A program made the translations under genes and the position numbers. The notes below the pieces were generated by a model. It saw nothing but the letters and a program-made list of their open reading frames with translations. It did no database searches and had not been told where the DNA came from. Shown here piece after piece: positions 55,642 through 63,411 of a DNA stretch of 64,000 bases. This DNA is from Bradyrhizobium sp. CB1015 (GTDB taxonomy: Bacteria; Pseudomonadota; Alphaproteobacteria; Rhizobiales; Xanthobacteraceae): NCBI RefSeq assembly GCF_025200925.1, contig NZ_CP104174.1, positions 3,782,001-3,846,000 of the forward strand, given 5' to 3'. Position 1 is the first letter of the stretch. Each line of letters opens with the position of its first letter.

Positions 55642-56562
55642 ATGGCTGGCAGCTGGGCCGAGGCGATCAGGGCGGGCGATTTCACGCGCGCCTGGATGAT
55701 CAACGATCGCGATCTGCTGGAGAGCGCGCATCCGCCCAAGCACACCGGCCCGCGCCATCTGCAGCGGATCTGGCGCGGCGAGGACCTCAAGGATAAGCAC
55801 GTGCTGGTGCGCTGCTATCACGGACTCGGCGACACCATCCAGTTCCTGCGCTTTATGAGCCCGCTTCGCAAGATTGCGCGCAGCGTGACCCTGTGGTGTC
55901 AACCCGGGCTGCTGCCGCTGGTCGCGGGCGCTGCGGGCGTCGATCGTGCGATCCCGCTGCATGATGGCGCGCCCGAGATCGCTTTCGAGGTCGACATCGA
56001 GATCATGGAGGTGCCGCACGCCATCCGAGCGCGCCGGGATCAGGTCGAGATGCGCGGTCCTTACCTGGCGCTGCCGCCAATTGCCGTTCCGCCGCCCCGA
56101 AGAGAACAAGGGCTGGCCGTCGGCCTGGTCTGGAAGGTCGGTGAGTGGGATAAGCGGCGGGAGGTTCCGGCCGTCTTGTTGCGCGATCTCGCGGGAGACG
56201 GCGTCACGCTGTATTCGCTCCAGCGCGGCGCCAGCACCGAAGAGCTCGCGGCGATGGGAGCGCGGGACGTCAGCACGCCCGACATCATAGCTCTCGGCCA
56301 TCGCCTGCGGCAGCTCGATCTCATCGTCTGTGTCGACACCATGGTCGCACACCTTGTGGGTGCGCTCGGATGCGAGGCCTGGGTCTTGCTGCATGCCGAT
56401 TGCGACTGGCGCTGGCCTCCATCCGGCGCGCGCTCGTTCTGGTATCCGAGCCTGCGCCTGTTTCACCAAAGACGGCCGGGCGATTGGGGCCATGTTGTCA
56501 CCGAAATCCGCAACGCGCTGCGGGCGCGCCTCGAAGCAGATCGAGCCACTGCGGCGATATGA
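55642..56562 (+). CDS. ADP-heptose:LPS heptosyltransferase-like glycosyltransferase (GT9-like)
   Basis: A 306-residue protein. The GT9-like N-terminus has VLVRCYHGLGDTIQFLRFMSPLR and a SVTLWCQPGLLPLV strand. The donor-site region contains LDLIVCVDTMVAHLVGALGCEAWVLLHADCDWRW and ends with a SFWYPSLRLFHQ motif. Ordinary TPR-heptosyltransferase fusions have TPR repeats in front; here only a short N-terminus is present. It may add a sugar to lipopolysaccharide or to the neighbouring cluster's product. It starts 12 bases after the preceding gene. Confidence 0.75.
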   Translation: MAGSWAEAIRAGDFTRAWMINDRDLLESAHPPKHTGPRHLQRIWRGEDLKDKHVLVRCYHGLGDTIQFLRFMSPLRKIARSVTLWCQPGLLPLVAGAAGVDRAIPLHDGAPEIAFEVDIEIMEVPHAIRARRDQVEMRGPYLALPPIAVPPPRREQGLAVGLVWKVGEWDKRREVPAVLLRDLAGDGVTLYSLQRGASTEELAAMGARDVSTPDIIALGHRLRQLDLIVCVDTMVAHLVGALGCEAWVLLHADCDWRWPPSGARSFWYPSLRLFHQRRPGDWGHVVTEIRNALRARLEADRATAAI

Positions 56563-56881
56563 TTTCCAGACCATTATTCCCAAGACATTGCTAAGGAACG
56601 AGCGTCGCCCACGCGGTTTGGAGCAACATCCTCGCGACGGAAACACGCTCATGCAAAGTTCTGACGCCGGTGTGTCGACCTCCAGCCTGTCGCGGGTGAC
56701 AGACAACGGCGCATGCGTGGTCCGGCAATGCATAGGCCCTGGCGTAGTCGCCGAGCCCGGTGCCGAACGGGCCGTGGCCTCCGTCCACCGTCACGACGTC
56801 GCCGCCGGACCGCAGATGGCTTCCAGGCCGGAACGAAGCTTCGAGACGGGGCGTTCCTGCGGGAAAACCTGAGGGCCAGAC
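56563..56881 (+). other. Gene-poor stretch with an EcfG promoter at its right end
   Basis: Open frames exist on both strands here, but none has a convincing start, ribosome-binding site or recognisable protein. The one clear element is the promoter at 56830-56855. A small ATG-initiated frame at 56651-56872 is possible but overlaps that promoter and is not called. Confidence 0.4.
56830..56855 (+). promoter_or_regulatory. EcfG general-stress promoter of the DUF6894 gene
   Basis: GGAAC (56830-56834), a 17-base spacer and CGTT (56852-56855) match the sigma-EcfG consensus fully. Transcription would start about 15 bases before the GTG at 56882. The same promoter probably serves the phosphoesterase gene 14 bases further on. 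Confidence 0.55.
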
Positions 56882-57100
56882 GTGCCGCGCTATCATTTTG
56901 ATTTGGTGGATTCTAAAACCGTGGCAGACGAAGGAGGGGCCGAGTTGCCGGATGACATGCAGGCCCTGGATGTCGCCGAAGAAATTGCGCGGCGCCTGCT
57001 CGAGCAGCGTCCCGAGCTCAAGGGCCGCCACTTCTCGATCCTCGTCACGAACGATGATGGTGAGGAAATCGGCCGGGTGCCGTTGGACGTAGTGCACTGA
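56882..57100 (+). CDS. DUF6894 family small protein
   Basis: A 72-residue protein starting at GTG, MPRYHFDLVDSKTVADEGG, with the DUF6894 pattern: a short beta-strand, then DDMQALDVAEEIARRLLEQRPEL, then FSILVTNDDGEEIGRVPLD. These are abundant small cytoplasmic proteins of unknown function in Bradyrhizobium. It sits under a full-consensus EcfG promoter, which agrees with a general stress role. Confidence 0.75.
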   Translation: MPRYHFDLVDSKTVADEGGAELPDDMQALDVAEEIARRLLEQRPELKGRHFSILVTNDDGEEIGRVPLDVVH

Positions 57101-57114
57101 AGCGATGATCTGAC

Positions 57115-57585
57115 ATGACGTTCAGGATTGGGGTGATCGCCGATACGCATGGACTGCTGAGGCCCGAGGCGGAGCGCTGCCTCGCCGGCGTCTCGCACAT
57201 CATCCACGCCGGCGACATCGGCGCCCAGGCTGTGATGGACGGGCTTTGCCGCATCGCGCCCGTCACCGCGATCAGAGGAAATGTGGACCGGGGCGCGTGG
57301 GCCGAACGCTTTCCTGAAACGCAAACGCTGCGCCTCGGCGGCCGCAGCTTCTACGTCCTGCACGACCTCAACGAGCTGACGATCGATCCTGCCGAGCGCG
57401 GGATCGACGTCGTGGTCTCAGGGCATTCCCATCGCGTGCGGATCGAGACCACCAAAGGCGTGCTTTATCTGAACCCTGGCAGTGCGGGGAAGCGACGCTT
57501 CAAGCTGCCGATTACCCTGGCAACGCTCGAGCTCGATTCGGGCGGACCGCTGCGGCCCGTCATTCATGATCTCGACAGGATGTGA
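57115..57585 (+). CDS. Metallophosphoesterase of the YfcE/MJ0936 family
   Basis: A 156-residue protein with the complete set of metal motifs: GVIADTHGLL (DxH), HAGDIGA (GD), IRGNVDRG (GNxD) and GHSHRVRIE (GHSH), plus LYLNPGSAGKRR. This small family hydrolyses phosphodiesters in vitro; its natural substrate is uncertain. It lies 14 bases after the DUF6894 gene and is likely co-expressed with it. Confidence 0.88.
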   Translation: MTFRIGVIADTHGLLRPEAERCLAGVSHIIHAGDIGAQAVMDGLCRIAPVTAIRGNVDRGAWAERFPETQTLRLGGRSFYVLHDLNELTIDPAERGIDVVVSGHSHRVRIETTKGVLYLNPGSAGKRRFKLPITLATLELDSGGPLRPVIHDLDRM

Positions 57586-57612
57586 CGACCACAGACCGCC
57601 AGCAGTCGCTGC

Positions 57613-57795
57613 CTAGTGCGTCTTCGATTTCTGCCAACGCTCCAGATCGACCGGCGGCCGTTTCGGATCGATCTGATCCTTCTCGGGATTGCCTTGCCAT
57701 GGCTTGTTCGTTTGCCGGTGCGTCGGCATGTCCGTCTGCTGGCGCGGATCGTCAAGCGGTGTCTCTCGCGGATCGTTCTCAGTCGCCTTTGGCAT
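57613..57795 (-). CDS. Small proline- and lysine-rich hypothetical protein
   Basis: A 60-residue protein from ATG 57795, with AGGGAAA just upstream. It is strongly hydrophilic and rich in P, D, K and Q (DPKRPPVDLERWQKSKTH end), so probably disordered. A GGAAC-N16-GGTT element lies 50-75 bases upstream on the same strand. I do not recognise the family; similar short hydrophilic proteins occur in rhizobial stress regulons. Confidence 0.5.
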   Translation of the reverse strand: MPKATENDPRETPLDDPRQQTDMPTHRQTNKPWQGNPEKDQIDPKRPPVDLERWQKSKTH

Positions 57796-57847
57796 ATGTT
57801 TCCCTGTCGCGCTCGCACGAAGGCGTTGTGCCGCCGCCCTTTAAAAT

Positions 57848-57872
57848 AACCCAGGCGACAGCAGAGTGTTCC
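57848..57872 (-). promoter_or_regulatory. EcfG-like promoter of the small hydrophilic protein
   Basis: On the minus strand GGAAC (57872-57868), a 16-base spacer and GGTT (57851-57848), one base off CGTT in the least conserved position. The leader to ATG 57795 is about 40 bases. Confidence 0.4.
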
Positions 57873-57983
57873 TTGCGGCCATTGCTTAGGCTCGCACTGC
57901 GGCGACGATCGGCGCAGGAACGACCCCCTGCGCCAGCTCATTGCTCCATTTCGCGACTGCGAACACCGACACAGGAGCAGGAC

Positions 57984-58155
57984 ATGTCAAAAATGCCTCC
58001 CGCCCCGAAGAACAGCGGAGCAACAAGGGACCCGGTTCCGATCCTGCCGTCGAGGCGACAGAACGGAGCCGGGCTGCGAGAACTTCGACACCCGGGGCCG
58101 CCACGGCAACATCAAGCAGAACACGACCAATCAGGGCTACCAGCAGGATCGATGA
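57984..58155 (+). pseudogene. Frameshifted small hydrophilic protein gene
   Basis: A good start (ATG 57984 after CAGGAGCAGGAC) opens a frame reading MSKMPPAPK. The sensible continuation, QRSNKGPGSDPAVEATERSRAA, is in a second frame. The ending RGRHGNIKQNTTNQGYQQDR followed by TGA is in the third. Two single-base losses, near 58011 and 58079, would restore one protein of about 57 residues. The ending is one I know from small Bradyrhizobium proteins. Either the gene is dead or the assembly has two indels. An EcfG-like GGAAC-N17-CATT lies at 57916-57941. Confidence 0.5.
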
Positions 58156-58239
58156 TGCGCGACCTAAGCAGATGTAGTGAGAGACGTTCGATGAGCAGGA
58201 CGGGTCTCGTGCTGATCGCCGTGCTGGCGGCCGCCTGTC

Positions 58240-58485
58240 GTGGCAACGCGCGCCTTGGGCAGCTTCAAGCATCGCAAGCGAAAAGGCGATCGCAAGCGCA
58301 CCATGAACGTTGCCGTCTTTCCCATGAAGGTGCACGGGCGGGAGCGCTGGTGGCCCGAGAAGGGAGAGCGGGACGCCAGCTGGGTCTCGCCCAAGACGGC
58401 GGCGCGCCTGGTGCACAAGGCGCAGCTCCGGCGCCTGATCGCCCGCTTCGCGGCGCAAACGTGCGCGAGGCATTCTCGCAGTTGA
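58240..58485 (+). pseudogene. C-terminal remnant of a NUDIX hydrolase
   Basis: The frame from 58240 gives LGSFKHRKRKGDRKRTMNVA and then VFPMKV...WWPEKGERDASWVSPKTAARLVHKAQL. This corresponds to the second half of diphosphoinositol-phosphate-type NUDIX proteins. The Nudix box itself (GX5EX7REUXEEXGU) is absent upstream, where a different broken gene lies. The piece is therefore a truncated remnant. The ending continues to 58485. Confidence 0.5.
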
Positions 58486-58530
58486 GCCGGTGAGGTTCGG
58501 GCTATGGCAACTGATCACTTCCCTTGCGGC

Positions 58531-58662
58531 CATCCTTCGAGACGCCCGCTTGAGGCGGGCTCCTCAGGATGAGGACGGAGTGAGCGGCTGCAGTTCAAAG
58601 GGCAGTGACGCTGATTAGCCTCATCCTGAGGAGGCGCGTAAGCGCCGTCTCGAAGGACGAGG
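58531..58662. repeat. Long inverted repeat (dispersed palindromic element)
   Basis: The left arm (58531-58574) carries CATCCTTCGAGACG and CCTCAGGATGAGG. The right arm (58619-58662) carries the reverse complements CCTCATCCTGAGG and CGTCTCGAAGGACG, with about 45 bases between arms. Each arm has its own smaller internal hairpin (CCCGCTTGAGGCGGG; GGCGCGTAAGCGCC). This is a common type of dispersed element in Bradyrhizobium genomes. It carries no coding sequence. Confidence 0.7.
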
Positions 58663-58762
58663 CGTGCGCGCTGGCCGCCCCGACAAGTCAAATGCGATAG
58701 CTCTGCCGATGAGGGATGGTTCAGCTTTAGGAACGCCTCGCGAGCCCGATCATTCAAACTTG

Positions 58763-59659
58763 ATGGACCAACAAAGGACAGGGCTCATATCCGAGGAGCG
58801 GCCGCCTCATGAAATCCTGGCAGCGGCGATCGAGCGACGCCGCGCGGTCCTGTTCGTGGGCGCCGGCGTCTCGATGGCGGTCGGCTTGCCGTCCTGGCAA
58901 TCGCTGATCGATCATCTCTTGGACGATCTCGGCCTCGAACCCAATGTCATCGACGGAATGCACGGCGGCTATCAGATGCTCGCGGAATATTACCGGATCA
59001 AGCGCGGCGGAATCGGTCCGCTGCGCAGCTGGCTCGACCGCAATTGGCGTGTCGATCCCGAGAAGATCGCCGCTTCAGAGCTGCACCGGATGATCGTCGA
59101 GCTGGATTTTCCGGTCATCTACACCACCAATTACGACCGCAACCTCGAAACCGCGTTCGACGTGCTGAAAAAGCCCTTTGCGAAGATCAGCAACGCGAAG
59201 GAGATCGCGAGCGCTCGTGCCGGTGTCACCCACATCATCAAGTTTCACGGCGACTTTGACGACGATGCCTCGCTCGTTCTGACCGAGACCGACTTTCTCA
59301 ACCGGCTCGCCTTCAATTCCCCGCTCGACATCCAGTTTCGCGCCGATGCGCTGGGAAGCACGCTGCTTTTCGTCGGATACAGCATGTCCGATCCGAACAT
59401 CCGGCTGCTGCTGCACCGGATCTGGCAGATCTGGGACGAGTCCGGGCACAGCCAGGACCGGCCGAGATCTTTCGTGTACGTCGCGCAGCGCAATCCGGTG
59501 CAGGAGGCCGTGCTGGCGAACTGGGGCATTACCACCATCGCCCCGCCCGACGATATGGCTGCCGATGACGGTCTCACGCGGCTGCTGCGCGACATTCGCG
59601 AGCGGCTCGGCGGCAAGACAGCGAGCAGCTCGGGTCCCGACACCGAGCGACATCGCTAA
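58763..59659 (+). CDS. SIR2-domain protein
   Basis: About 298 residues from ATG 58763; an in-frame ATG at 58709 is possible. The NAD-binding start of the SIR2 fold is VLFVGAGVSMAVGLPSWQSLIDHLL. The core includes PVIYTTNYDRNLETAF, HIIKFHGDFDDDASLVLTETDF and STLLFVGYSMSDPNIRLLLHRI. It lacks the zinc cysteines of deacetylase sirtuins. The protein is therefore of the SIR2_2 type, members of which act as NADases in several anti-phage systems. No partner gene (HerA, TIR, STAND) is adjacent. Its TAA stop is made by the first bases of repeat copy 2. Confidence 0.82.
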   Translation: MDQQRTGLISEERPPHEILAAAIERRRAVLFVGAGVSMAVGLPSWQSLIDHLLDDLGLEPNVIDGMHGGYQMLAEYYRIKRGGIGPLRSWLDRNWRVDPEKIAASELHRMIVELDFPVIYTTNYDRNLETAFDVLKKPFAKISNAKEIASARAGVTHIIKFHGDFDDDASLVLTETDFLNRLAFNSPLDIQFRADALGSTLLFVGYSMSDPNIRLLLHRIWQIWDESGHSQDRPRSFVYVAQRNPVQEAVLANWGITTIAPPDDMAADDGLTRLLRDIRERLGGKTASSSGPDTERHR

Positions 59660-59760
59660 AGCATGATCCGGAAAAGTGCGGAGCGGTTTTCCGGAAAGAT
59701 CATGCGCACGCAAAAATCGGAAGCGCGATGACGATTCGTCCAAATCGCATCGCGCTTTAG
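59657..59760. repeat. Composite palindromic dispersed repeat, copy 2 (likely bidirectional terminator)
   Basis: It has the same layout as the element at 13470-13573: TAAAGCATGATCCGGAAAAG... paired with CCGGAAAGATCATGC, then AAGCGCGATGACGATTC paired through CATCGCGCTTTAG. It fills the space between convergent genes and supplies the stop codon of both: TAA at 59657-59659 for the SIR2 gene and TAA at 59759-59757 for the patatin gene. Confidence 0.75.
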
Positions 59761-60761
59761 GGCCGCCGCACGCTGCAGATCTCGTTCGGGTCTGGCGTGA
59801 GGCTTGCGGCATATTGCATGTCCAGAAAGCCGGCACGCCAGCGCTGCGCCATGGCTGTCTCAGATAAATCGAAGGATTTTTCCGGCCCGGCTTCCTCGCG
59901 GCCCGGGCGGTAGCTCAGGAGATAGATCTCGTCGTCGTAGTGGAGGTCCTGAAGCTCGGCGCGGAGCTGACGGGCTTCCAGAGCGTAGCCAAGGCGCTGG
60001 AAGGTCTGGTTGCCAAAGGTCAGGTCGCTCTTGCGCTCGGACGCGGCCTCGAGCCCGTCAGGGACCTTGCCGTCGCGCGGAAACAGATCGATCACATAGA
60101 GGCGGAGCGGGCCTGCAGTTTCAAGGATCGGGTCGAACGGCGCGTTCAGCGAGAACCCGCCGTCGACGAGCCAGCGGCCGGCGATCTGCACCGGAGCGAA
60201 TTCGGGGAGAAACCCGCAGCTGGCCAGGATATGGTCGATTTCGATCCGCTCCGACGCGGTGTCGAACAACACGGCATCGCCGCTCTCGACGTCGGTGGCG
60301 CAGATCGTGACGCGCGGATCGCCGCCGTTCAGACGTCCGAAATCGATCAAGCGCTGCAGGCGTTCGCGGGTCGGGCCGAGATCGTAGAGGCCGCCGTAGT
60401 GAGAAGCGGGAATCGGGAGGCGGGGATGGAAGAAGCCCGAATGGCCCAGCACGCGCGTATTGATCGAGCTCAGCCACGCGAACGCATGGCGGCCCGCGTT
60501 CGGCACCTCGGTTGGACTGCTTGGCGCATGCCAATAGCTGCGTAAACTCCGCAGCCGATCCTCGCGCGGGCTCCCCGCGATCAGCGCGGCCGTGATCGCC
60601 CCTGCCGACGAGCCGGTGACCCAGTCGATCGGCAGCAGAAGAGAGGTGAGTGCTTCAAACACACCGCCATGATAGGCGCCGAGGCCGAGACCGCCCGAGA
60701 GCGCGACGGCGGTGAGAGGGCGCTCGGCTGCGGTCGTCCCTTGATCGCGAACGGACGGCAC
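59757..60761 (-). CDS. Patatin-like phospholipase
   Basis: A 334-residue protein from GTG 60761, chosen because it follows the glgX stop by 4 bases with CCGGAG in front. Patatin motifs are complete: the glycine-rich oxyanion loop ALSGGLGLGAYHGG, the nucleophile elbow GSSAGA, and the catalytic Asp in VDGGFSLN. It hydrolyses acyl lipids in the family. There is no signal peptide. Translational coupling to glgX is likely, though a metabolic link with glycogen is not obvious. Confidence 0.85.
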   Translation of the reverse strand: MPSVRDQGTTAAERPLTAVALSGGLGLGAYHGGVFEALTSLLLPIDWVTGSSAGAITAALIAGSPREDRLRSLRSYWHAPSSPTEVPNAGRHAFAWLSSINTRVLGHSGFFHPRLPIPASHYGGLYDLGPTRERLQRLIDFGRLNGGDPRVTICATDVESGDAVLFDTASERIEIDHILASCGFLPEFAPVQIAGRWLVDGGFSLNAPFDPILETAGPLRLYVIDLFPRDGKVPDGLEAASERKSDLTFGNQTFQRLGYALEARQLRAELQDLHYDDEIYLLSYRPGREEAGPEKSFDLSETAMAQRWRAGFLDMQYAASLTPDPNEICSVRRP

Positions 60762-60765
60762 GAGG

Positions 60766-63003
60766 CTACTCCGGCAGAGGCGTGTCGGCGATGTCCAGCA
60801 GCGCGCCGAGACCTTGGCGGAGACGCCGCGTCGCGATGCTGTCGTTCGCAAGGCCGAACACCACGAGCGAGCGCGCGGTCACCGCGTAAGCATGCCCGAA
60901 CTCGAACTCGGCCATCGGCGCGTCGGGCCGATTGGTGTCGATCAGGCCGAGCCAGCTGCGTCCCTCGGTGACCTCCGGGAGGGTGAAGTTCACGACGTCG
61001 TGGTGCGCGTTGTAGATCAGCAGCATGGTCGCATCCGAGCCGCGGCGCTTGATCCCGGTCTCCTGCGCACGGCCGTCGAGCAGCATGCCGAAGCATTTGG
61101 CGTTGCCGTCCTGCCATTGCTCCGTCGTCATCTCCTCGCCGGATGGCGAGAGCCAGGTGACGTCCTTGACGTCGAGCTCCTCGTTATGCGAGCCGACCAG
61201 GAAGCGGCTGCGGTAGAGGATCGGAAACGCCTTGCGGGTGGCGATCAGCTTGCGCACGAACTCGCGCAGGCTGCGGCCGTTCGCGGTGATGCCCATCCAG
61301 TTAAGCCAGGTTATCTCGTTGTCCTGGGCGTAAGCGTTGTTGTTGCCGTTCTGGGTGTGCCCGAACTCGTCGCCCGCGAGCAGCATCGGCGTACCGTGAG
61401 ACAACAGCATCGTTGCCAGCAGATTTCGCTTCTGGCGCTCGCGCAAGGCGGTGATCTCCGGGTCGTTGGTCGGCCCTTCGACGCCGCAATTCCAGGAATG
61501 GTTGTTGCTGTGACCGTCGCGATTGTCCTCGCCATTCGCCTCGTTGTGCTTGTCGTTGTACGAGACGAGATCGGTGAGGTTGAAGCCGTCATGGGCGGTG
61601 ACGAAGTTGACGCTGGCCCAAGGCCGGCGTCCGCGCTTGTTGAAGAGGTCGCCGGAGCCGGAGACGCGCTTGGCGAAGTCGGCCAGCGTGCCCGGATCGC
61701 CCTTCCAGAAGGCGCGCACCGTGTCCCTGAACTTGTCGTTCCACTCGGCCCAGCCCGGCGGAAACTGACCGACCTGGTAGCCACCGGGCCCGATGTCCCA
61801 GGGTTCTGCGATCAGCTTGACGCTGGAGAGCACGGGATCCTGGCGGCAGGCGTCGAGGAAGCCGCCGCCTTCATCGAAGCCATAGGGTTCGCGCGCCAGG
61901 ATGGTGGCGAGGTCGAAACGGAAGCCGTCGACCCGCATCTCGGTCGCCCAGTAGCGCAAGGAATCGGCGACGAGTTGCAGCACACGCTGATGCGAAAGAT
62001 TGACCGTGTTTCCGGTTCCGGTGTCGTTGATATAGTAGCGCTTCTTGTGCGGCAGCAGGCGGTAATAGCTGGCATTGTCGATGCCCTTGAACGACAGGGT
62101 CGGGCCGAGCTCGTTGCCTTCGGCGGTGTGATTGTAGACGACGTCGAGAATGATCTCGATGCCATGGGCATGAAACTGGTTGACCATGGCCTTGAACTCG
62201 TTCGCGAACGGCGTCTTCAGGTAGCGCGGCTCCGGGGCGAAGAAGGCAATGGAATTGTAGCCCCAGTAATTGCGCAGGCCTTTCTCGATCAGATAGCTGT
62301 CGTCGACGAAGGCATGGATCGGCAGCAGCTCGGCGCTGGTGATGCCGAGCGAGCGCAAGTAAGCCGGGATTTCCGAATGTGTGAGGCCCGAGAATGTGCC
62401 GCGGTCGGCTTCCGGCACCAGCGGATGCAGCTGGGTAAAGCCCTTGACGTGCATCTCGTAGAAGATCGTGCGTTCCCACGGCACTTCCGGCTTCCGCGCC
62501 ATGCCCCAGGTAAAGGCGGGATCGATGACGCGGCATTTTTGCATCAAGGGCGCGCTGTCGCGTTCGTCGTAGGAGAGGTCCTTGTCGGCGTGATCGAGCT
62601 GGTAGCCGAACAGCTCCGGTCCCCAGCGGAGCTGGCCGACCAGCTGCCTGGCGTAGGGATCGAGCACGAGCTTGTTGGGATTGAAGCGGTGGCCGGCGTC
62701 GGGTTCATAAGGGCCGTGGACGCGATAGCCGTAGACGGTGCCGGGGCGGGCGGAGGGCAGATAGCCGTGCCACACCTCGTCGGTATATTCGGGCAGCTCG
62801 ATGCGCTCGAGCTCGGTTTCGCCGGTATCGTCGAACAGGCAGAGCTCGACCTTGGTGGCATGGGCGGAGAACAGCGCGAAATTGACGCCGAGGCCATCCC
62901 AGGTGGCGCCGAGCGGGAAGGGTCTGCCTTCGGTGATCCGGGTGCGGCGCAGGCGCGAGGCCGTCCGCGACAGGGCGTCGTCTGAATGTGCTGGCTGGTC
63001 CAT
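60766..63003 (-). CDS. glgX: Glycogen debranching enzyme GlgX (isoamylase type)
   Basis: A 745-residue GH13 enzyme. The N-terminal carbohydrate-binding module (about 20-140) starts FPLGATWDGLGVNFALFSAHA. The catalytic barrel has DVVYNHTAEG, VDGFRFDLA (nucleophile Asp), LIAEPWDIG (acid Glu) and FVTAHDGF (third acid). It cleaves alpha-1,6 branches of glycogen, giving the linear maltodextrins that TreY/TreZ turn into trehalose. It starts 20 bases after the DUF3606 gene on the same strand and is divergent from treZ. Confidence 0.95.
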   Translation of the reverse strand: MDQPAHSDDALSRTASRLRRTRITEGRPFPLGATWDGLGVNFALFSAHATKVELCLFDDTGETELERIELPEYTDEVWHGYLPSARPGTVYGYRVHGPYEPDAGHRFNPNKLVLDPYARQLVGQLRWGPELFGYQLDHADKDLSYDERDSAPLMQKCRVIDPAFTWGMARKPEVPWERTIFYEMHVKGFTQLHPLVPEADRGTFSGLTHSEIPAYLRSLGITSAELLPIHAFVDDSYLIEKGLRNYWGYNSIAFFAPEPRYLKTPFANEFKAMVNQFHAHGIEIILDVVYNHTAEGNELGPTLSFKGIDNASYYRLLPHKKRYYINDTGTGNTVNLSHQRVLQLVADSLRYWATEMRVDGFRFDLATILAREPYGFDEGGGFLDACRQDPVLSSVKLIAEPWDIGPGGYQVGQFPPGWAEWNDKFRDTVRAFWKGDPGTLADFAKRVSGSGDLFNKRGRRPWASVNFVTAHDGFNLTDLVSYNDKHNEANGEDNRDGHSNNHSWNCGVEGPTNDPEITALRERQKRNLLATMLLSHGTPMLLAGDEFGHTQNGNNNAYAQDNEITWLNWMGITANGRSLREFVRKLIATRKAFPILYRSRFLVGSHNEELDVKDVTWLSPSGEEMTTEQWQDGNAKCFGMLLDGRAQETGIKRRGSDATMLLIYNAHHDVVNFTLPEVTEGRSWLGLIDTNRPDAPMAEFEFGHAYAVTARSLVVFGLANDSIATRRLRQGLGALLDIADTPLPE

Positions 63004-63023
63004 CTCCGCCCCCGAATTGCCTG

Positions 63024-63257
63024 TCAGGATATCGGCGCAGTCGCGGCAATGGGCTCTACGCCGGCCGGCTTGGACGGCGCGTTGGCTTTCTGCAGAGCCG
63101 CCTCCTTGCTGATGGCCGGAATGGAGTTGCCGATGCGCCCGACGATCGCGATCAGCTCGGCGTCCGACAGTCCGAGCCGTTTCTTGACGAGGCGCACCTG
63201 GATGCGGTCGGTCAGGTCGAGCTTGTTACGGATCGGTTGCGGCTTCGGGCGGCGCAT
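63024..63257 (-). CDS. DUF3606 family small protein
   Basis: A 77-residue protein from ATG 63257 with CAGGAG 7 bases upstream. The DUF3606 core reads LDLTDRIQVRLVKKRLGLSDAELIAIVGRIGNSIPAI. The family is small, widespread in Rhizobiales and of unknown function. It leads the operon DUF3606-glgX-patatin and lies directly downstream of an EcfG-like promoter. Confidence 0.8.
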   Translation of the reverse strand: MRRPKPQPIRNKLDLTDRIQVRLVKKRLGLSDAELIAIVGRIGNSIPAISKEAALQKANAPSKPAGVEPIAATAPIS

Positions 63258-63282
63258 GGCGACAGCTCCTGTCTGGAACGGT

Positions 63283-63308
63283 AACAGTCGCGCTGCTGAT
63301 TCCGTTCC
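63283..63308 (-). promoter_or_regulatory. EcfG-like promoter of DUF3606-glgX-patatin
   Basis: On the minus strand GGAAC (63308-63304), a 17-base spacer and TGTT (63286-63283). The first -10 base differs from CGTT. The leader to the DUF3606 ATG is about 20 bases. Confidence 0.4.
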
Positions 63309-63343
63309 CCTCGCGCTGCAAATGTCCGGCCTCGGGCCGTGGA

Positions 63344-63368
63344 GGAACGAACGCACACGGCTCCGCTT
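63344..63368 (+). promoter_or_regulatory. EcfG-like promoter of treZ
   Basis: GGAAC (63344-63348), a 16-base spacer and GCTT (63365-63368). The -35 extension GGAACGAAC and the -10 GCTT are both the same as in the 48.4-kb glycoside-cluster promoter. The leader to treZ is about 35 bases. It is arranged back to back with the DUF3606 promoter. Confidence 0.4.
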
Positions 63369-63411
63369 TGTCGCCCCGACGCGCGCAATCTTGAAGCGTG
63401 CCGAGGCGGGC

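Noticed and set aside
56603..56625. GGAAC followed by GGTT before 56651
   Set aside because: The spacer is 15 bases, outside the 16-17 range, and no convincing gene follows.
56651..56872. Small plus-strand open frame in the 56.6-56.9 kb gap
   Set aside because: No clear ribosome-binding site or recognisable sequence, and its end overlaps a strong promoter.
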